Notes under the pieces: model-generated | The model's database searches: none | Seen by the model: the letters and a program-made list of their open reading frames with translations, nothing else | Told to the model about the DNA's origin: nothing | Program-made: the position numbers and the translations under genes | NCBI GenBank assembly: GCA_017533325.1 | Contig: JAFXIF010000058.1 | Span: 1-47,250 of the forward strand | Direction of reading: 5' to 3' | Source: Alphaproteobacteria bacterium | Lineage (GTDB): Bacteria; Pseudomonadota; Alphaproteobacteria; CAAHEQ01; UBA3637 | Length of the DNA stretch: 47,250 nucleotides | Part shown: positions 1-6,818 of the stretch, one piece after another | Layout of the letters: each line of letters starts with the position of its first letter | Numbering within the stretch: position 1 is the stretch's first letter

Positions 1-9
1 ATGCTTAAG

Positions 10-205
10 TTAGAGGTCAAATTTTAAGTAGCTAAAAGAACATTCTAGCTTCCTATTAAAAGCTTTGAATCTGCTAAAATAAACAAAAGAAAGCTTTTAA
101 TGGGGGGCTAGTCTTGATTTTAGCTACTTAAAATGACCGTTTTTAAAAATTTTTTTCGCCACTAACTTATTATTTTTTCGCAAACTTTAGAGGTCAAATT
201 TTAAG
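10..205. repeat. Long two-tier inverted repeat (MITE-like or structured RNA)
   Basis: Outer arms 15-37 and 118-138 are complementary: GGTCA plus TTTTAAGTAGCTAAAA, with two extra A in the left arm. Inner arms 46-66 and 90-110 are complementary over 21 positions; the three non-Watson-Crick positions are all G.U wobbles if the + strand is RNA. The loop is 67-89, and the two stems are separated by internal loops of 8 and 7 nt. A 19-nt direct repeat, TTAGAGGTCAAATTTTAAG, occurs at 10-28 and 187-205, so the fold is bracketed by the same sequence. No transposase remains in the window. It could be a non-autonomous element, an IS end or a structured RNA; the family is not assigned. Confidence 0.6.
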
Positions 206-209
206 ACAT

Positions 210-238
210 AAAAAAAAGAGAGCTTGAACAACTCTCCT
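210..238 (-). terminator. Intrinsic terminator of glyS
   Basis: Read on the - strand, GAGAG (236-232) pairs with CTCTC (222-218) around a 9-nt loop and is followed by a run of eight T. It lies 14 nt beyond the glyS stop codon. Confidence 0.7.
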
Positions 239-251
239 TTTTAAAGATTTT

Positions 252-1616
252 TTAAATGAAATATTCTTTTAAAAGCGTTGGTAATTCTTCTAATGAAACG
301 CGTTTTTGCTCCATTGTATCCCTGTCGCGAATGGTAACCGTTGTCGGCGTTTGTTCAATACTTTCAAAGTCAACAGTGATACAAAACGGTGTTCCGATTT
401 CATCGTGACGGCGATAGGCTTTTCCAATGTTCCCGGAATCTTCAAGCATCACACGGCCAATACCTGTTTTTAACAATGTGTTTTTAATGTTACGAGCCAT
501 TTCCATAATTTGAGCATTGTTGCGTTTTAACGGAATAACGGCGGCTTTGACCGGAGCTAAATGTTTTTTGAGTTTTAAAACAGTTCTTGTTTCGCCATTT
601 GGAAGCGTTTCTTCATTATAAGCTTCAGTTAAAACAGCCAAAACACCGCGTTCAACACCTGCTGACGGTTCAATCACAAACGGCACATACCATTTTTTCG
701 TTTCGTCATCAAAGAGCGCTAATTTTGTTGAGCTTTCTTTGTTTTCATGTGGTGTTGAGGTCAGACCCAATTCTGATTGATATCTGGTATGATTGCCAAG
801 ATCATAGTCTGTTCTATCAGCAATTCCTTCCAATTCTTCCAATCCGTGCGGGAATTCATATTCTAAATCATAAGTTGCTTTTGAATAGTGTGCTAATTCT
901 TCTTTTTCAATTGTATGAACTTTGAGTTTATCTTTATTAAGACCCTGCTCTAACCACCATTGAATGCGGGCATCTTTCCATGTTTCAAGCCACTCTTCAT
1001 CCGTTCCCGGTTTTACGAAATATTCAAGTTCCATTTGTTCAAATTCGCGCACACGGAAAATAAAGTTACGCGGCGTGATTTCATTTCGGAAAGATTTTCC
1101 GATTTGGGCAATTCCAAAAGGTGCTTTTCTTGCTGTAGAATCAACAACGTTTTTAAACTGAGTAAAAATAGCTTGCGCCGTTTCCGGTCTTAAATAAGCA
1201 AAGTTTGATCCGTCTTCAATCGGGCCGACCGTTGTTTTAAACATAAGGTTAAACATTCTTGGTTCTGTTAATTCCGTTGAACCGCAATTTGGGCATTTGC
1301 CATCTTTAATATGGTCAGCTCTAAAACGGTTTTTACATTTTTTACAATCCGTTAATGGATCGGTAAATGTTGCCTCATGTCCGCTGTAATGCAAAACTTT
1401 TTGATGTGTTAAAATAGAAGCATCCAAACCTTCAACATCATCTCGTTCATAAATCATTGAACGCCACCAGGCTGCTTTTAAATTATTTTTAAGTTCAACG
1501 CCCAATGGACCGAAATCATAAACCCCTTGTAAACCGCCGTAAATGTCGGCACTTTGAAAAATAAATCCTCTTCTTTTACAAAGCGAAACCAATTGGTCCA
1601 TAGATGTTGCTGGCAT
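252..1616 (-). CDS. glyS: Glycine--tRNA ligase, alpha2 (archaeal/eukaryal-type) form
   Basis: Cytoplasmic class II synthetase that charges tRNA-Gly with glycine. At 454 residues it is the single-chain homodimeric type, not the alpha2beta2 GlyQ/GlyS type common in proteobacteria. Visible features: N-terminal [12 protein letters not shown] and YDFGPLG blocks; a four-cysteine zinc insertion (C91, C94, C108, C111); motif 2 around FRNEI (177-181); motif 3 around EPSAGVERG; and a C-terminal anticodon-binding domain from about residue 355. The start at 1616 is supported by AGGAGTT at 1621-1627. A TTGAAA/TATTAT promoter lies upstream and a terminator downstream, so it is probably monocistronic. The family assignment is secure. 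The choice of this form over GlyQ/GlyS is unusual if the host is an alphaproteobacterium. Confidence 0.96.
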   Translation of the reverse strand: MPATSMDQLVSLCKRRGFIFQSADIYGGLQGVYDFGPLGVELKNNLKAAWWRSMIYERDDVEGLDASILTHQKVLHYSGHEATFTDPLTDCKKCKNRFRADHIKDGKCPNCGSTELTEPRMFNLMFKTTVGPIEDGSNFAYLRPETAQAIFTQFKNVVDSTARKAPFGIAQIGKSFRNEITPRNFIFRVREFEQMELEYFVKPGTDEEWLETWKDARIQWWLEQGLNKDKLKVHTIEKEELAHYSKATYDLEYEFPHGLEELEGIADRTDYDLGNHTRYQSELGLTSTPHENKESSTKLALFDDETKKWYVPFVIEPSAGVERGVLAVLTEAYNEETLPNGETRTVLKLKKHLAPVKAAVIPLKRNNAQIMEMARNIKNTLLKTGIGRVMLEDSGNIGKAYRRHDEIGTPFCITVDFESIEQTPTTVTIRDRDTMEQKRVSLEELPTLLKEYFI

Positions 1617-1652
1617 AATAAACTCCTATCATAAAAATTAATAAACGAAGAG

Positions 1653-1681
1653 ATAATAGCACAAAATAATGAAAATTTCAA
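1653..1681 (-). promoter_or_regulatory. Sigma70-type promoter of glyS
   Basis: On the - strand, TTGAAA (1681-1676), a 17-bp spacer and TATTAT (1658-1653). This places the start of transcription about 30 nt upstream of the glyS ATG. Confidence 0.7.
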
Positions 1682-1700
1682 TCTTGTAAAAAAATTTTTC

Positions 1701-2480
1701 TTAATTTTTGCTGAGCCATTCTTTTAAAACTGTTTCAAGTTCTTTTTTATTTTCTTGTGTTCGATAGGTGTGAGTTCCGCCTTTTATAATGTGAAGCTCT
1801 TTTTTTGAGTTGAGATTATTAAAAAGGTCTTCATTTATTTTTTTTGTTGAAGAAATATCCCTGTCTCCCGTAATTAATAAAACAGGACAGGTGATAGCGC
1901 TTGCTTTTGTTTCAAGATGATATTTTTTGGCATCAATAATATGATCAAAACTGATATATCCGTTTCTTAAAGGATTGCTTTCTTTTTCTTTATAAAGATA
2001 TTTTTCTTGTTGCCATTTTAAAACAAAATCGGGTTTTGTTTGTTGATATGAGTCTAAAAGTTTGTTTCCATTATAAACGGGATTTAAACAAATAATCCCT
2101 TTAAATAAAGAGGGATTTTTGATTGCTTCATATAAAACAGCGCCGGCGCCTAAAGAATGACCGAGAGCATAAATCGGCTCTTGATAAAATTCTTTATCTT
2201 TTGCCCAGTTTAAAACGGTCTCAAAATCTTGAATAAAGTTTGAAAAACAAGCATTTTTAAGGTCTCCGTCCGATTCGCCGAAAGAATGTCTTGCATCATA
2301 AAGAAAAACAATAAAATTATTATCCAAAAAAATATGCGCGCAGGTTACAAGATAGTCTTCTTCTTTAAATCCGGCAAGACCATGCAAAATAAAAACAAGC
2401 CCTTTTGGTTTGTCTTTAGGCTTTAATATGTTTGCGATAATCGATTCGTTTGATTTATTTTTTATGATAAATTTTGTCAT
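1701..2480 (-). CDS. Alpha/beta hydrolase (serine esterase/peptidase-like)
   Basis: A 259-residue cytosolic alpha/beta-hydrolase fold protein. The oxyanion block is HGLAG (33-37), the nucleophile elbow is GHSLG with S109, the likely acid is in GDRD (about D208), and the histidine is in GGTH (H237), giving a complete catalytic triad in the right order. The YDARHSFGESDG block (61-72) resembles the acyl-aminoacyl peptidase/monoacylglycerol-lipase-like group; the substrate is unknown. It lies downstream of a terminator, and no Shine-Dalgarno precedes the ATG at 2480 (the sequence before it is GCTTAAATTAA), so translation may be weak or leaderless. Fold confident, function open. Confidence 0.85.
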   Translation of the reverse strand: MTKFIIKNKSNESIIANILKPKDKPKGLVFILHGLAGFKEEDYLVTCAHIFLDNNFIVFLYDARHSFGESDGDLKNACFSNFIQDFETVLNWAKDKEFYQEPIYALGHSLGAGAVLYEAIKNPSLFKGIICLNPVYNGNKLLDSYQQTKPDFVLKWQQEKYLYKEKESNPLRNGYISFDHIIDAKKYHLETKASAITCPVLLITGDRDISSTKKINEDLFNNLNSKKELHIIKGGTHTYRTQENKKELETVLKEWLSKN

Positions 2481-2492
2481 TTAATTTAAGCA

Positions 2493-2520
2493 TAAAAAAA
2501 ACGGGGTTTCCCCCGTTTTT
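2493..2520 (-). terminator. Bidirectional-looking intrinsic terminator
   Basis: ACGGGG (2501-2506), loop and CCCCGT (2511-2516), flanked by A-runs on the left and T-runs on the right, so it can work on both strands. On the - strand it ends the 2533-2865 gene. Confidence 0.85.
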
Positions 2521-2532
2521 CCCTTTTGTTTC

Positions 2533-2865
2533 TTACTTAGCTCTTTTAGCTGTTAAGTGATAAACTTTTGTTTCCGGATTGAGTGTATATGTTTCAATTC
2601 CCCATCTGTCCCAAACAATTTCAAATGATGTTGGGGTGATGTTTTGAATTTGACCATGGTCTGTTCCGTTTTTACGACGAGCACGATTTCCTTCAAGTGG
2701 AACAATTGTATCTTTCCAGTTCGGATGTTGAACTGTTACTTCACTTGCCAAGTTAACCGCTGATCCAATTTTTGGCAAAGAACTGAACAAAGCATTGTTT
2801 GAATAATATGCTACACCGGCTGTCAACCCACCCAAAACGACTAAAAATAATAAAAATTTTTTCAT
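2533..2865 (-). CDS. Small secreted or membrane-anchored protein, unknown
   Basis: A 110-residue protein of no family I recognise. Residues 1-22 (MKKFLLFLVVLGGLTAGVAY) form a hydrophobic export signal or anchor; the rest is a small, probably periplasmic domain ending with a WDRWGIETYTLNPETKVYHL-type stretch. AGGAGAG stands 6-7 nt before the ATG at 2865, so the start is good. A strong terminator follows directly. The upstream 90 bp is almost pure A/T and no clear promoter can be read. A single-gene unit is likely. Confidence 0.75.
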   Translation of the reverse strand: MKKFLLFLVVLGGLTAGVAYYSNNALFSSLPKIGSAVNLASEVTVQHPNWKDTIVPLEGNRARRKNGTDHGQIQNITPTSFEIVWDRWGIETYTLNPETKVYHLTAKRAK

Positions 2866-2953
2866 TTTTCTCTCCTTCTTTTTCTATTCTTATTTCTATG
2901 TAACAAAAAAAAATAAAAAAAACAACAAAAAAAAATAAAAAATTTTAAAAAAA

Positions 2954-3343
2954 TTAAAATGATAACGGAAATGAGGTTTGAATGATTCCACAATCGATTT
3001 GGTAAGGGGCATTTTTCCCTTTGTCTTTATTGCTTGGTTGCTCCTTTATTTTGTTAAACAGAGCGTCTGGGGTGTCAGTAAATGGATGGCATTTTCCAAA
3101 ATTTAAAATTTTTGTTTTTTCCTCTTTTTGCTCGTGTTGTGATTTTATTTCAAAAGAAAGAGATTCAAGCTTTTTAAAATCATAATCGGTTGGAATTGTT
3201 AAATTTAATGGATCTTGATAGAAATTTATTTGAGGTATTTCTTTTGTTTGAAGTTGAAAAAAAGGCCCACTTGTTTTTTTTCTTAAAAACAATAAGGATG
3301 ATAAACTTAAAAGAATAAGAAGAATAATTAAAACTTTTTTCAT
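2954..3343 (-). CDS. Small membrane-anchored protein, unknown; apparently leaderless
   Basis: A 129-residue protein with an N-terminal hydrophobic helix (residues 4-20, VLIILLILLSLSSLLFL) followed by RKK, which suggests an inner-membrane anchor with the rest outside the cytoplasm. Two cysteines occur in the C-terminal half (GKCHPF and IDCGII). No family recognised. There is no Shine-Dalgarno. Instead a TTGAAA-16-TATAAT promoter ends 6 nt before the ATG, so the transcript should begin at or next to the start codon. No terminator hairpin is seen before the next gene. Confidence 0.7.
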   Translation of the reverse strand: MKKVLIILLILLSLSSLLFLRKKTSGPFFQLQTKEIPQINFYQDPLNLTIPTDYDFKKLESLSFEIKSQHEQKEEKTKILNFGKCHPFTDTPDALFNKIKEQPSNKDKGKNAPYQIDCGIIQTSFPLSF

Positions 3344-3349
3344 AAAAAA

Positions 3350-3377
3350 ATTATATCTTAAAAAAGATATTTTTCAA
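3350..3377 (-). promoter_or_regulatory. Promoter giving a leaderless mRNA for the 2954-3343 gene
   Basis: On the - strand: TTGAAA (3377-3372), 16-bp spacer, TATAAT (3355-3350), then TTTTTT and ATG. With a usual -10 to +1 distance, transcription starts at the A of the ATG. Confidence 0.65.
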
Positions 3378-3378
3378 A

Positions 3379-3408
3379 TAAAAAAACGGGAATTTCCCGT
3401 TTTTTTTA
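3379..3408 (-). terminator. Intrinsic terminator of the four-gene unknown operon
   Basis: ACGGGA (3386-3391) pairs with TCCCGT (3395-3400), followed on the - strand by a T-run. The upstream A-run overlaps the stop codon of the 3406-4068 gene, so termination is tightly coupled to its end. Confidence 0.85.
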
Positions 3409-4068
3409 TTTTGTTCTTTGAAGTGTTTTTAATGCTTCAAATAAAGCTATTTGAACAGATTTTGGTAATCTTGCGGCGCCGGCTTTTATTTCGTGAGGTG
3501 TTAATTTTTTGCCACTTTCAATCCATTTGTTTAAAATAACGTTTGAATTTAAAAACAATTCATTAACCTTGTTAATTTGTTTATGTGCCGTTACCGGATT
3601 TAAATATTCTCGTTTATCTTGGGCTGTTAAAGCAAAGCTTTTTTCGATGGATGGTGTTATTATAGCCCCCAATCTGATGGCTTTTGCATATAAAACAGGA
3701 TTAATTGAGCATTTAGCAATTAATTCAAGAATGGTGTTCCCAAGACGGGGATTATCTGATTCGTTTGGTTTCTTGTGGCAACCCATATCAACCGATTGTA
3801 AATTGATAAGTTCAGGTGTTCTTTTAATCTTTGTTTCAAATTCCTTTAAATAAAACTGAATATGCGATTCGGCTTTTTTATAAGCGTCACATTTATTTTC
3901 AGCATAAGGGATTAATTGAACGATTTCATTAATTTCAGAAAGTTGTCCTAAAATATTTTCCGAATCTTGGGAAGCTAATTCTCGCAGTTGTTCCGTTTCA
4001 TAATCAGTTAGCGGTTGATTGGTCGCATTTTTTAATAATAATTCCTTAATTTCTTTTTTATGAGTCAT
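3406..4068 (-). CDS. Unknown protein, last gene of the four-gene operon
   Basis: A 220-residue, probably soluble and mainly helical protein with no signal peptide and no recognised domain. The N-terminal third is charged (KKEIKELLLKNATNQPLTDYETEQLRE) and helical. A middle CHKKPNESDNPRLGN block precedes a hydrophobic helix (ILELIAKCSINPVLYAKAIRLGAI). The C-terminus has LTPHEIKAGAARLPKSVQ. A 19-nt gap separates it from the gene upstream, and its stop merges into the operon terminator. It has no convincing similarity to the HWFDG paralogues in the same operon. No function can be given. Confidence 0.75.
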   Translation of the reverse strand: MTHKKEIKELLLKNATNQPLTDYETEQLRELASQDSENILGQLSEINEIVQLIPYAENKCDAYKKAESHIQFYLKEFETKIKRTPELINLQSVDMGCHKKPNESDNPRLGNTILELIAKCSINPVLYAKAIRLGAIITPSIEKSFALTAQDKREYLNPVTAHKQINKVNELFLNSNVILNKWIESGKKLTPHEIKAGAARLPKSVQIALFEALKTLQRTK

Positions 4069-4087
4069 GAGTGAAATCCTTTTTTAT

Positions 4088-4477
4088 TTAACGATTGTTA
4101 GTGTTTTCTTTAAATTGGGGTGTAATGATTTTGAAAAATCCTTTTTGGCGAAAAAGAGCGGCTGCATCGCTTCTTAAAAAATGGTTGATGATTCCTTTTT
4201 GTGAAGTGGTGCAAAGAATTCCCTTTTGAAGAGCCATAAGGGCAATTTTGGGATCTTTATAACAAAGATAAATGCCTTTAAATCTTAAATATTCCCCATG
4301 CATCATGTTTGATTTGTCTTTTTTATCTTGATAGCCTTGATAATAACACATTTGCTCGAAAGCTTCTTTTAAATTTTGATGTAGCTTTTGCTGAAAAACA
4401 ACGTCTTCTTTTTTCTCAAAAATAATTTGAAGATCATTTAATATGTTTTCAACTTTTATTTTTCTTTTTTGTGACAT
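4088..4477 (-). CDS. Unknown 129-residue protein, third gene of the operon
   Basis: Basic, cysteine-containing soluble protein without signal peptide. The first 55 residues look like one long amphipathic helix (NILNDLQIIFEKKEDVVFQQ onward). The second half (KGIYLCYKDPKIALMALQKG, then ALFRQKGFFKIITPQF) resembles a short helical repeat, but I cannot assign it to TPR or any named family. It starts 2 nt after the stop of the preceding gene, which implies translational coupling. Function unknown. Confidence 0.72.
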   Translation of the reverse strand: MSQKRKIKVENILNDLQIIFEKKEDVVFQQKLHQNLKEAFEQMCYYQGYQDKKDKSNMMHGEYLRFKGIYLCYKDPKIALMALQKGILCTTSQKGIINHFLRSDAAALFRQKGFFKIITPQFKENTNNR

Positions 4478-4479
4478 TG

Positions 4480-5178
4480 TTAATCTCTTTGGTAATTTTT
4501 TTGGGTGGGCAAAAGAATTGGTTTAATAATATGCGTCATGCTTAAAGGGATTGTTTGATTGTGGTGATTAATTAGATTTCTTTTAAAACGAGTTGGCCAA
4601 CTGGGTAAATATTTTTTCATACTCTTTGTGTTTTCATAGGCATGATAGATAAAAAAAACTTCCCAATTATTAAAAGAAAAGGGCTCTTTAAGGTAAATTT
4701 CTTCTAATTTGGTCTTTGCAATTTTTTTTGGTTCTGCCGGAAGTTTAGCTGTTTCAATAAATCGAAGAAGGTCATTTGTCACTTCAAATAATTTCGATTC
4801 GATGTTGGATTTGTTTTGACCCTCTGCAACAATACCCTTGCTCAGATTGGGTGCAACTTTTTTCCATTCTAAAGAGGAAAAATAATCGATGATTCCTTTT
4901 TTATAAGTATCCTCTATAGAGTCAATGTTATCCATGAGGAGAGCAGGGTAATAAAGAGATTTTGAAATTAATGCCATCTGATAAATACCTTTAGTGATGA
5001 TATTATTAGGATGTTGTTCTTTTTTTATATCTGCAAACTTTTGAGAGAGTTTATCTCTTTCGACACAGATTAATTTTGCCGTATCAGAAAAGGGCTTGCC
5101 GTCAAACCAGTGGGAGCCGTCTGTTAAAACAGTTTCGAGAGCTTTAAAAATGTTTTTAAGTTTTGAAGTTTCAAACAT
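4480..5178 (-). CDS. HWFDG-family unknown protein B (paralogue of the 5214-6131 gene)
   Basis: A 232-residue protein without signal peptide. Residues 7-42 (LKNIFKALETVLTDGSHWFD onward) align without gaps to residues 55-90 of the upstream gene product (IKNIIKGLDKVLSDPAHWFD). Shared blocks continue through APNLSKGI/APDLVTGI and FIYHAYEN..KKYLPS/LIYKTYQD..QKYLPS. The two proteins are therefore duplicates of one family. This copy lacks the roughly 50-residue N-terminal extension of the other. It lies 35 nt downstream of that gene and 2 nt upstream of the next. I recognise no characterised family; catalytic motifs are not obvious. Confidence 0.8.
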   Translation of the reverse strand: MFETSKLKNIFKALETVLTDGSHWFDGKPFSDTAKLICVERDKLSQKFADIKKEQHPNNIITKGIYQMALISKSLYYPALLMDNIDSIEDTYKKGIIDYFSSLEWKKVAPNLSKGIVAEGQNKSNIESKLFEVTNDLLRFIETAKLPAEPKKIAKTKLEEIYLKEPFSFNNWEVFFIYHAYENTKSMKKYLPSWPTRFKRNLINHHNQTIPLSMTHIIKPILLPTQKNYQRD

Positions 5179-5213
5179 ATTGATATCTATTCTTTCAATA
5201 ATTATTATTTTAT

Positions 5214-6131
5214 TTATTTTTGTCTTAGCGAAAGAAGATGATGTTTTATCACTTCATTTGTAAGTAAATTATTCTTATGAGCGATAAAATTTGAATAATT
5301 ATCCATTTCAGCTTCGCTCATTTGATCTCTGAGTTTTTTTATGATTGGCACTTGCTCAGTGTGTTGCAAAATTTTTTGACGAGCAATAGGAGAAATGCTT
5401 GGCAAGTATTTTTGAATTAAATCAGGATCTTGATATGTTTTATAAATTAAAAAGCTATCTGTCGCTTTGACCGAATCTTCATTTTGGCTGTCAAGTTGAC
5501 AATATTGAAGAAAAGCATAATCTTTTATCTTGCTTAAATATTCCGGCTGAATATGATTTATTTTGCGAATAATATCCAGCGTATATAAAATTTTGTGAGC
5601 TGTTTTTGTTTCAGGAAATGTAAAATTCGTTCCCTTAGGAGCAATTCCCGTAACTAAGTCAGGGGCTGCGGCTTGAAATAGTGAATTGCTAAAAATTTTG
5701 ATAAATCGATTTTGAGTGTCCTCATCATAATCCGTTAAATTGATTCTTAATAAAACAGGGAAGTTGCAAACATCATGAACGGCTTTGATTAATGCAATAT
5801 CTTTATTTGTGCCACGAATTCCGTATGCTTCATCCAAACGTAAAGTTGATATACAGTAATCATACCGTTTACTTGCGATTAATTTGGCAATCGGTGTTAT
5901 CGGTTCGCCATCAAACCAATGGGCCGGATCGGATAAAACTTTGTCAAGACCCTTAATAATGTTTTTAATTTTTGCTTTTCTTGAAAAGAAAAAGTGTTTA
6001 ACTTTTAATACGGCAATTTCTTTTGCTGAGAGAGGGTTTAAAAAGATATTATTTGGGGAGTTTTCAAGTGTTGTTGACGTTGTTTGTGGTATTGAAAAAG
6101 AGTTTTGCTGTTTTGCTAAATCCGTGTTCAT
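5214..6131 (-). CDS. HWFDG-family unknown protein A, first gene of the operon
   Basis: A 305-residue soluble protein, first gene behind a perfect-consensus promoter. A polar, low-complexity N-terminus (residues 1-40, rich in N, S, T, Q) precedes the conserved region starting near residue 55, with the invariant HWFDG-P-----AKLI block, an APDLVTGI block and a YLPS block all shared with its neighbour. The start at 6131 is supported by AGGAAAT 5-6 nt upstream. There is no signal peptide. The flexible N-terminus plus a small folded body would suit a protein delivered to a partner or a host, but this is only inference. Confidence 0.8.
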   Translation of the reverse strand: MNTDLAKQQNSFSIPQTTSTTLENSPNNIFLNPLSAKEIAVLKVKHFFFSRKAKIKNIIKGLDKVLSDPAHWFDGEPITPIAKLIASKRYDYCISTLRLDEAYGIRGTNKDIALIKAVHDVCNFPVLLRINLTDYDEDTQNRFIKIFSNSLFQAAAPDLVTGIAPKGTNFTFPETKTAHKILYTLDIIRKINHIQPEYLSKIKDYAFLQYCQLDSQNEDSVKATDSFLIYKTYQDPDLIQKYLPSISPIARQKILQHTEQVPIIKKLRDQMSEAEMDNYSNFIAHKNNLLTNEVIKHHLLSLRQK

Positions 6132-6161
6132 AGTTATTTCCTGCTTTGTTAAAAGTAACTA

Positions 6162-6190
6162 ATTATATAATAAAATTAAAATTATGTCAA
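6162..6190 (-). promoter_or_regulatory. Perfect sigma70 consensus promoter of the 3406-6131 operon
   Basis: On the - strand: TTGACA (6190-6185), exactly 17 bp, TATAAT (6167-6162). All twelve consensus bases and the spacing match. The start site would be near 6155, giving a leader of about 25 nt. Confidence 0.88.
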
Positions 6191-6203
6191 TTATTTTATA
6201 TAA

Positions 6204-6233
6204 AATAAAAAAAGCCCGCCAAATCAGGCGGGT
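6204..6233 (-). terminator. Intrinsic terminator of the small heat-shock gene
   Basis: On the - strand, CCCGCC (6232-6227) pairs with GGCGGG (6220-6215) and is followed by a T-run. It sits directly upstream of the next operon's -35 box. Confidence 0.85.
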
Positions 6234-6252
6234 GAAAAAAGAAGAGTTTTTT

Positions 6253-6738
6253 TTATTTTCTTTCTTTTATTTTTACTTTTTGAGTTGATTTATTTGCTTC
6301 TTCGTTTTTAGGAATGGTGATTTTTAGTAAACCGTTTTCAAATTCGGCTTCTGTTTTTTCAAGATTGCAGTTATCAGGCAAGGGGATAGATCGATTTAAA
6401 AATCCGAACGAGCGTTCTGAAAAATAATATCCGTTTTCATTTGATTCTTCATGTGTGTTTGTTTTTTCGCCGCTGATAGTTAAAAATCCTTCTTTTGAAA
6501 TTTGAATATCAATATCTTTGGCATTCATGCCGGCAAGTTCTGCTTCGATTTTGATTTCTTTATCTGTTTCAAAAATATCAATATCCGGATTTAAAAAATC
6601 GGAATCGCTAAAAAAGGACTGTTTTGCAGGCATTAAATGTTTATCAAAAATACGATTGATTTCATTTTGGATGGAATCGACTTCTTTTCTTTGGTTTTGA
6701 ATGTATTTTTTTGAATAGGGAAGATGTTTTTGTTTCAT
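6253..6738 (-). CDS. Small heat-shock protein, Hsp20/alpha-crystallin family
   Basis: ATP-independent holdase chaperone that binds unfolding proteins in the cytoplasm. It has 161 residues from the ATG at 6738, which has AAGGAG 8-9 nt upstream; an in-frame ATG 36 nt earlier lacks a ribosome site. The alpha-crystallin domain runs from about residue 45 to 150: DIFETDKEIKIEAELAGM, then GFLTISGEK, FGFLNRSIPLPDNC, and the hallmark ENGLLKITIPK near the end. A short basic tail follows. The leader holds a strong hairpin (the terminator of the preceding exporter) whose loop carries CTTGAAA, similar to a heat-shock sigma factor -35 box, but I see no matching -10. Confidence 0.95.
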   Translation of the reverse strand: MKQKHLPYSKKYIQNQRKEVDSIQNEINRIFDKHLMPAKQSFFSDSDFLNPDIDIFETDKEIKIEAELAGMNAKDIDIQISKEGFLTISGEKTNTHEESNENGYYFSERSFGFLNRSIPLPDNCNLEKTEAEFENGLLKITIPKNEEANKSTQKVKIKERK

Positions 6739-6756
6739 TGTTTTTCTCCTTAAAAA

Positions 6757-6795
6757 ATAAAAAACGCTTATCAATTTTCAAGATAAGCGCTTTTT
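6757..6795 (-). terminator. Hairpin terminator between msbA-like gene and hsp20
   Basis: CGCTTATC (- strand 6790-6783) pairs with GATAAGCG (6772-6765), followed by T6. It ends the exporter transcript and lies about 15 nt before the hsp20 Shine-Dalgarno, so it may also shape the hsp20 leader. Confidence 0.75.
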
Positions 6796-6818
6796 GATTG
6801 TTTTCAATGAAACATCAA

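Noticed and set aside
10-205. Assignment of the inverted repeat to a named insertion sequence family
   Set aside because: The ends vaguely recall multi-repeat IS termini, but no transposase or diagnostic end sequence is present, so no family is claimed.
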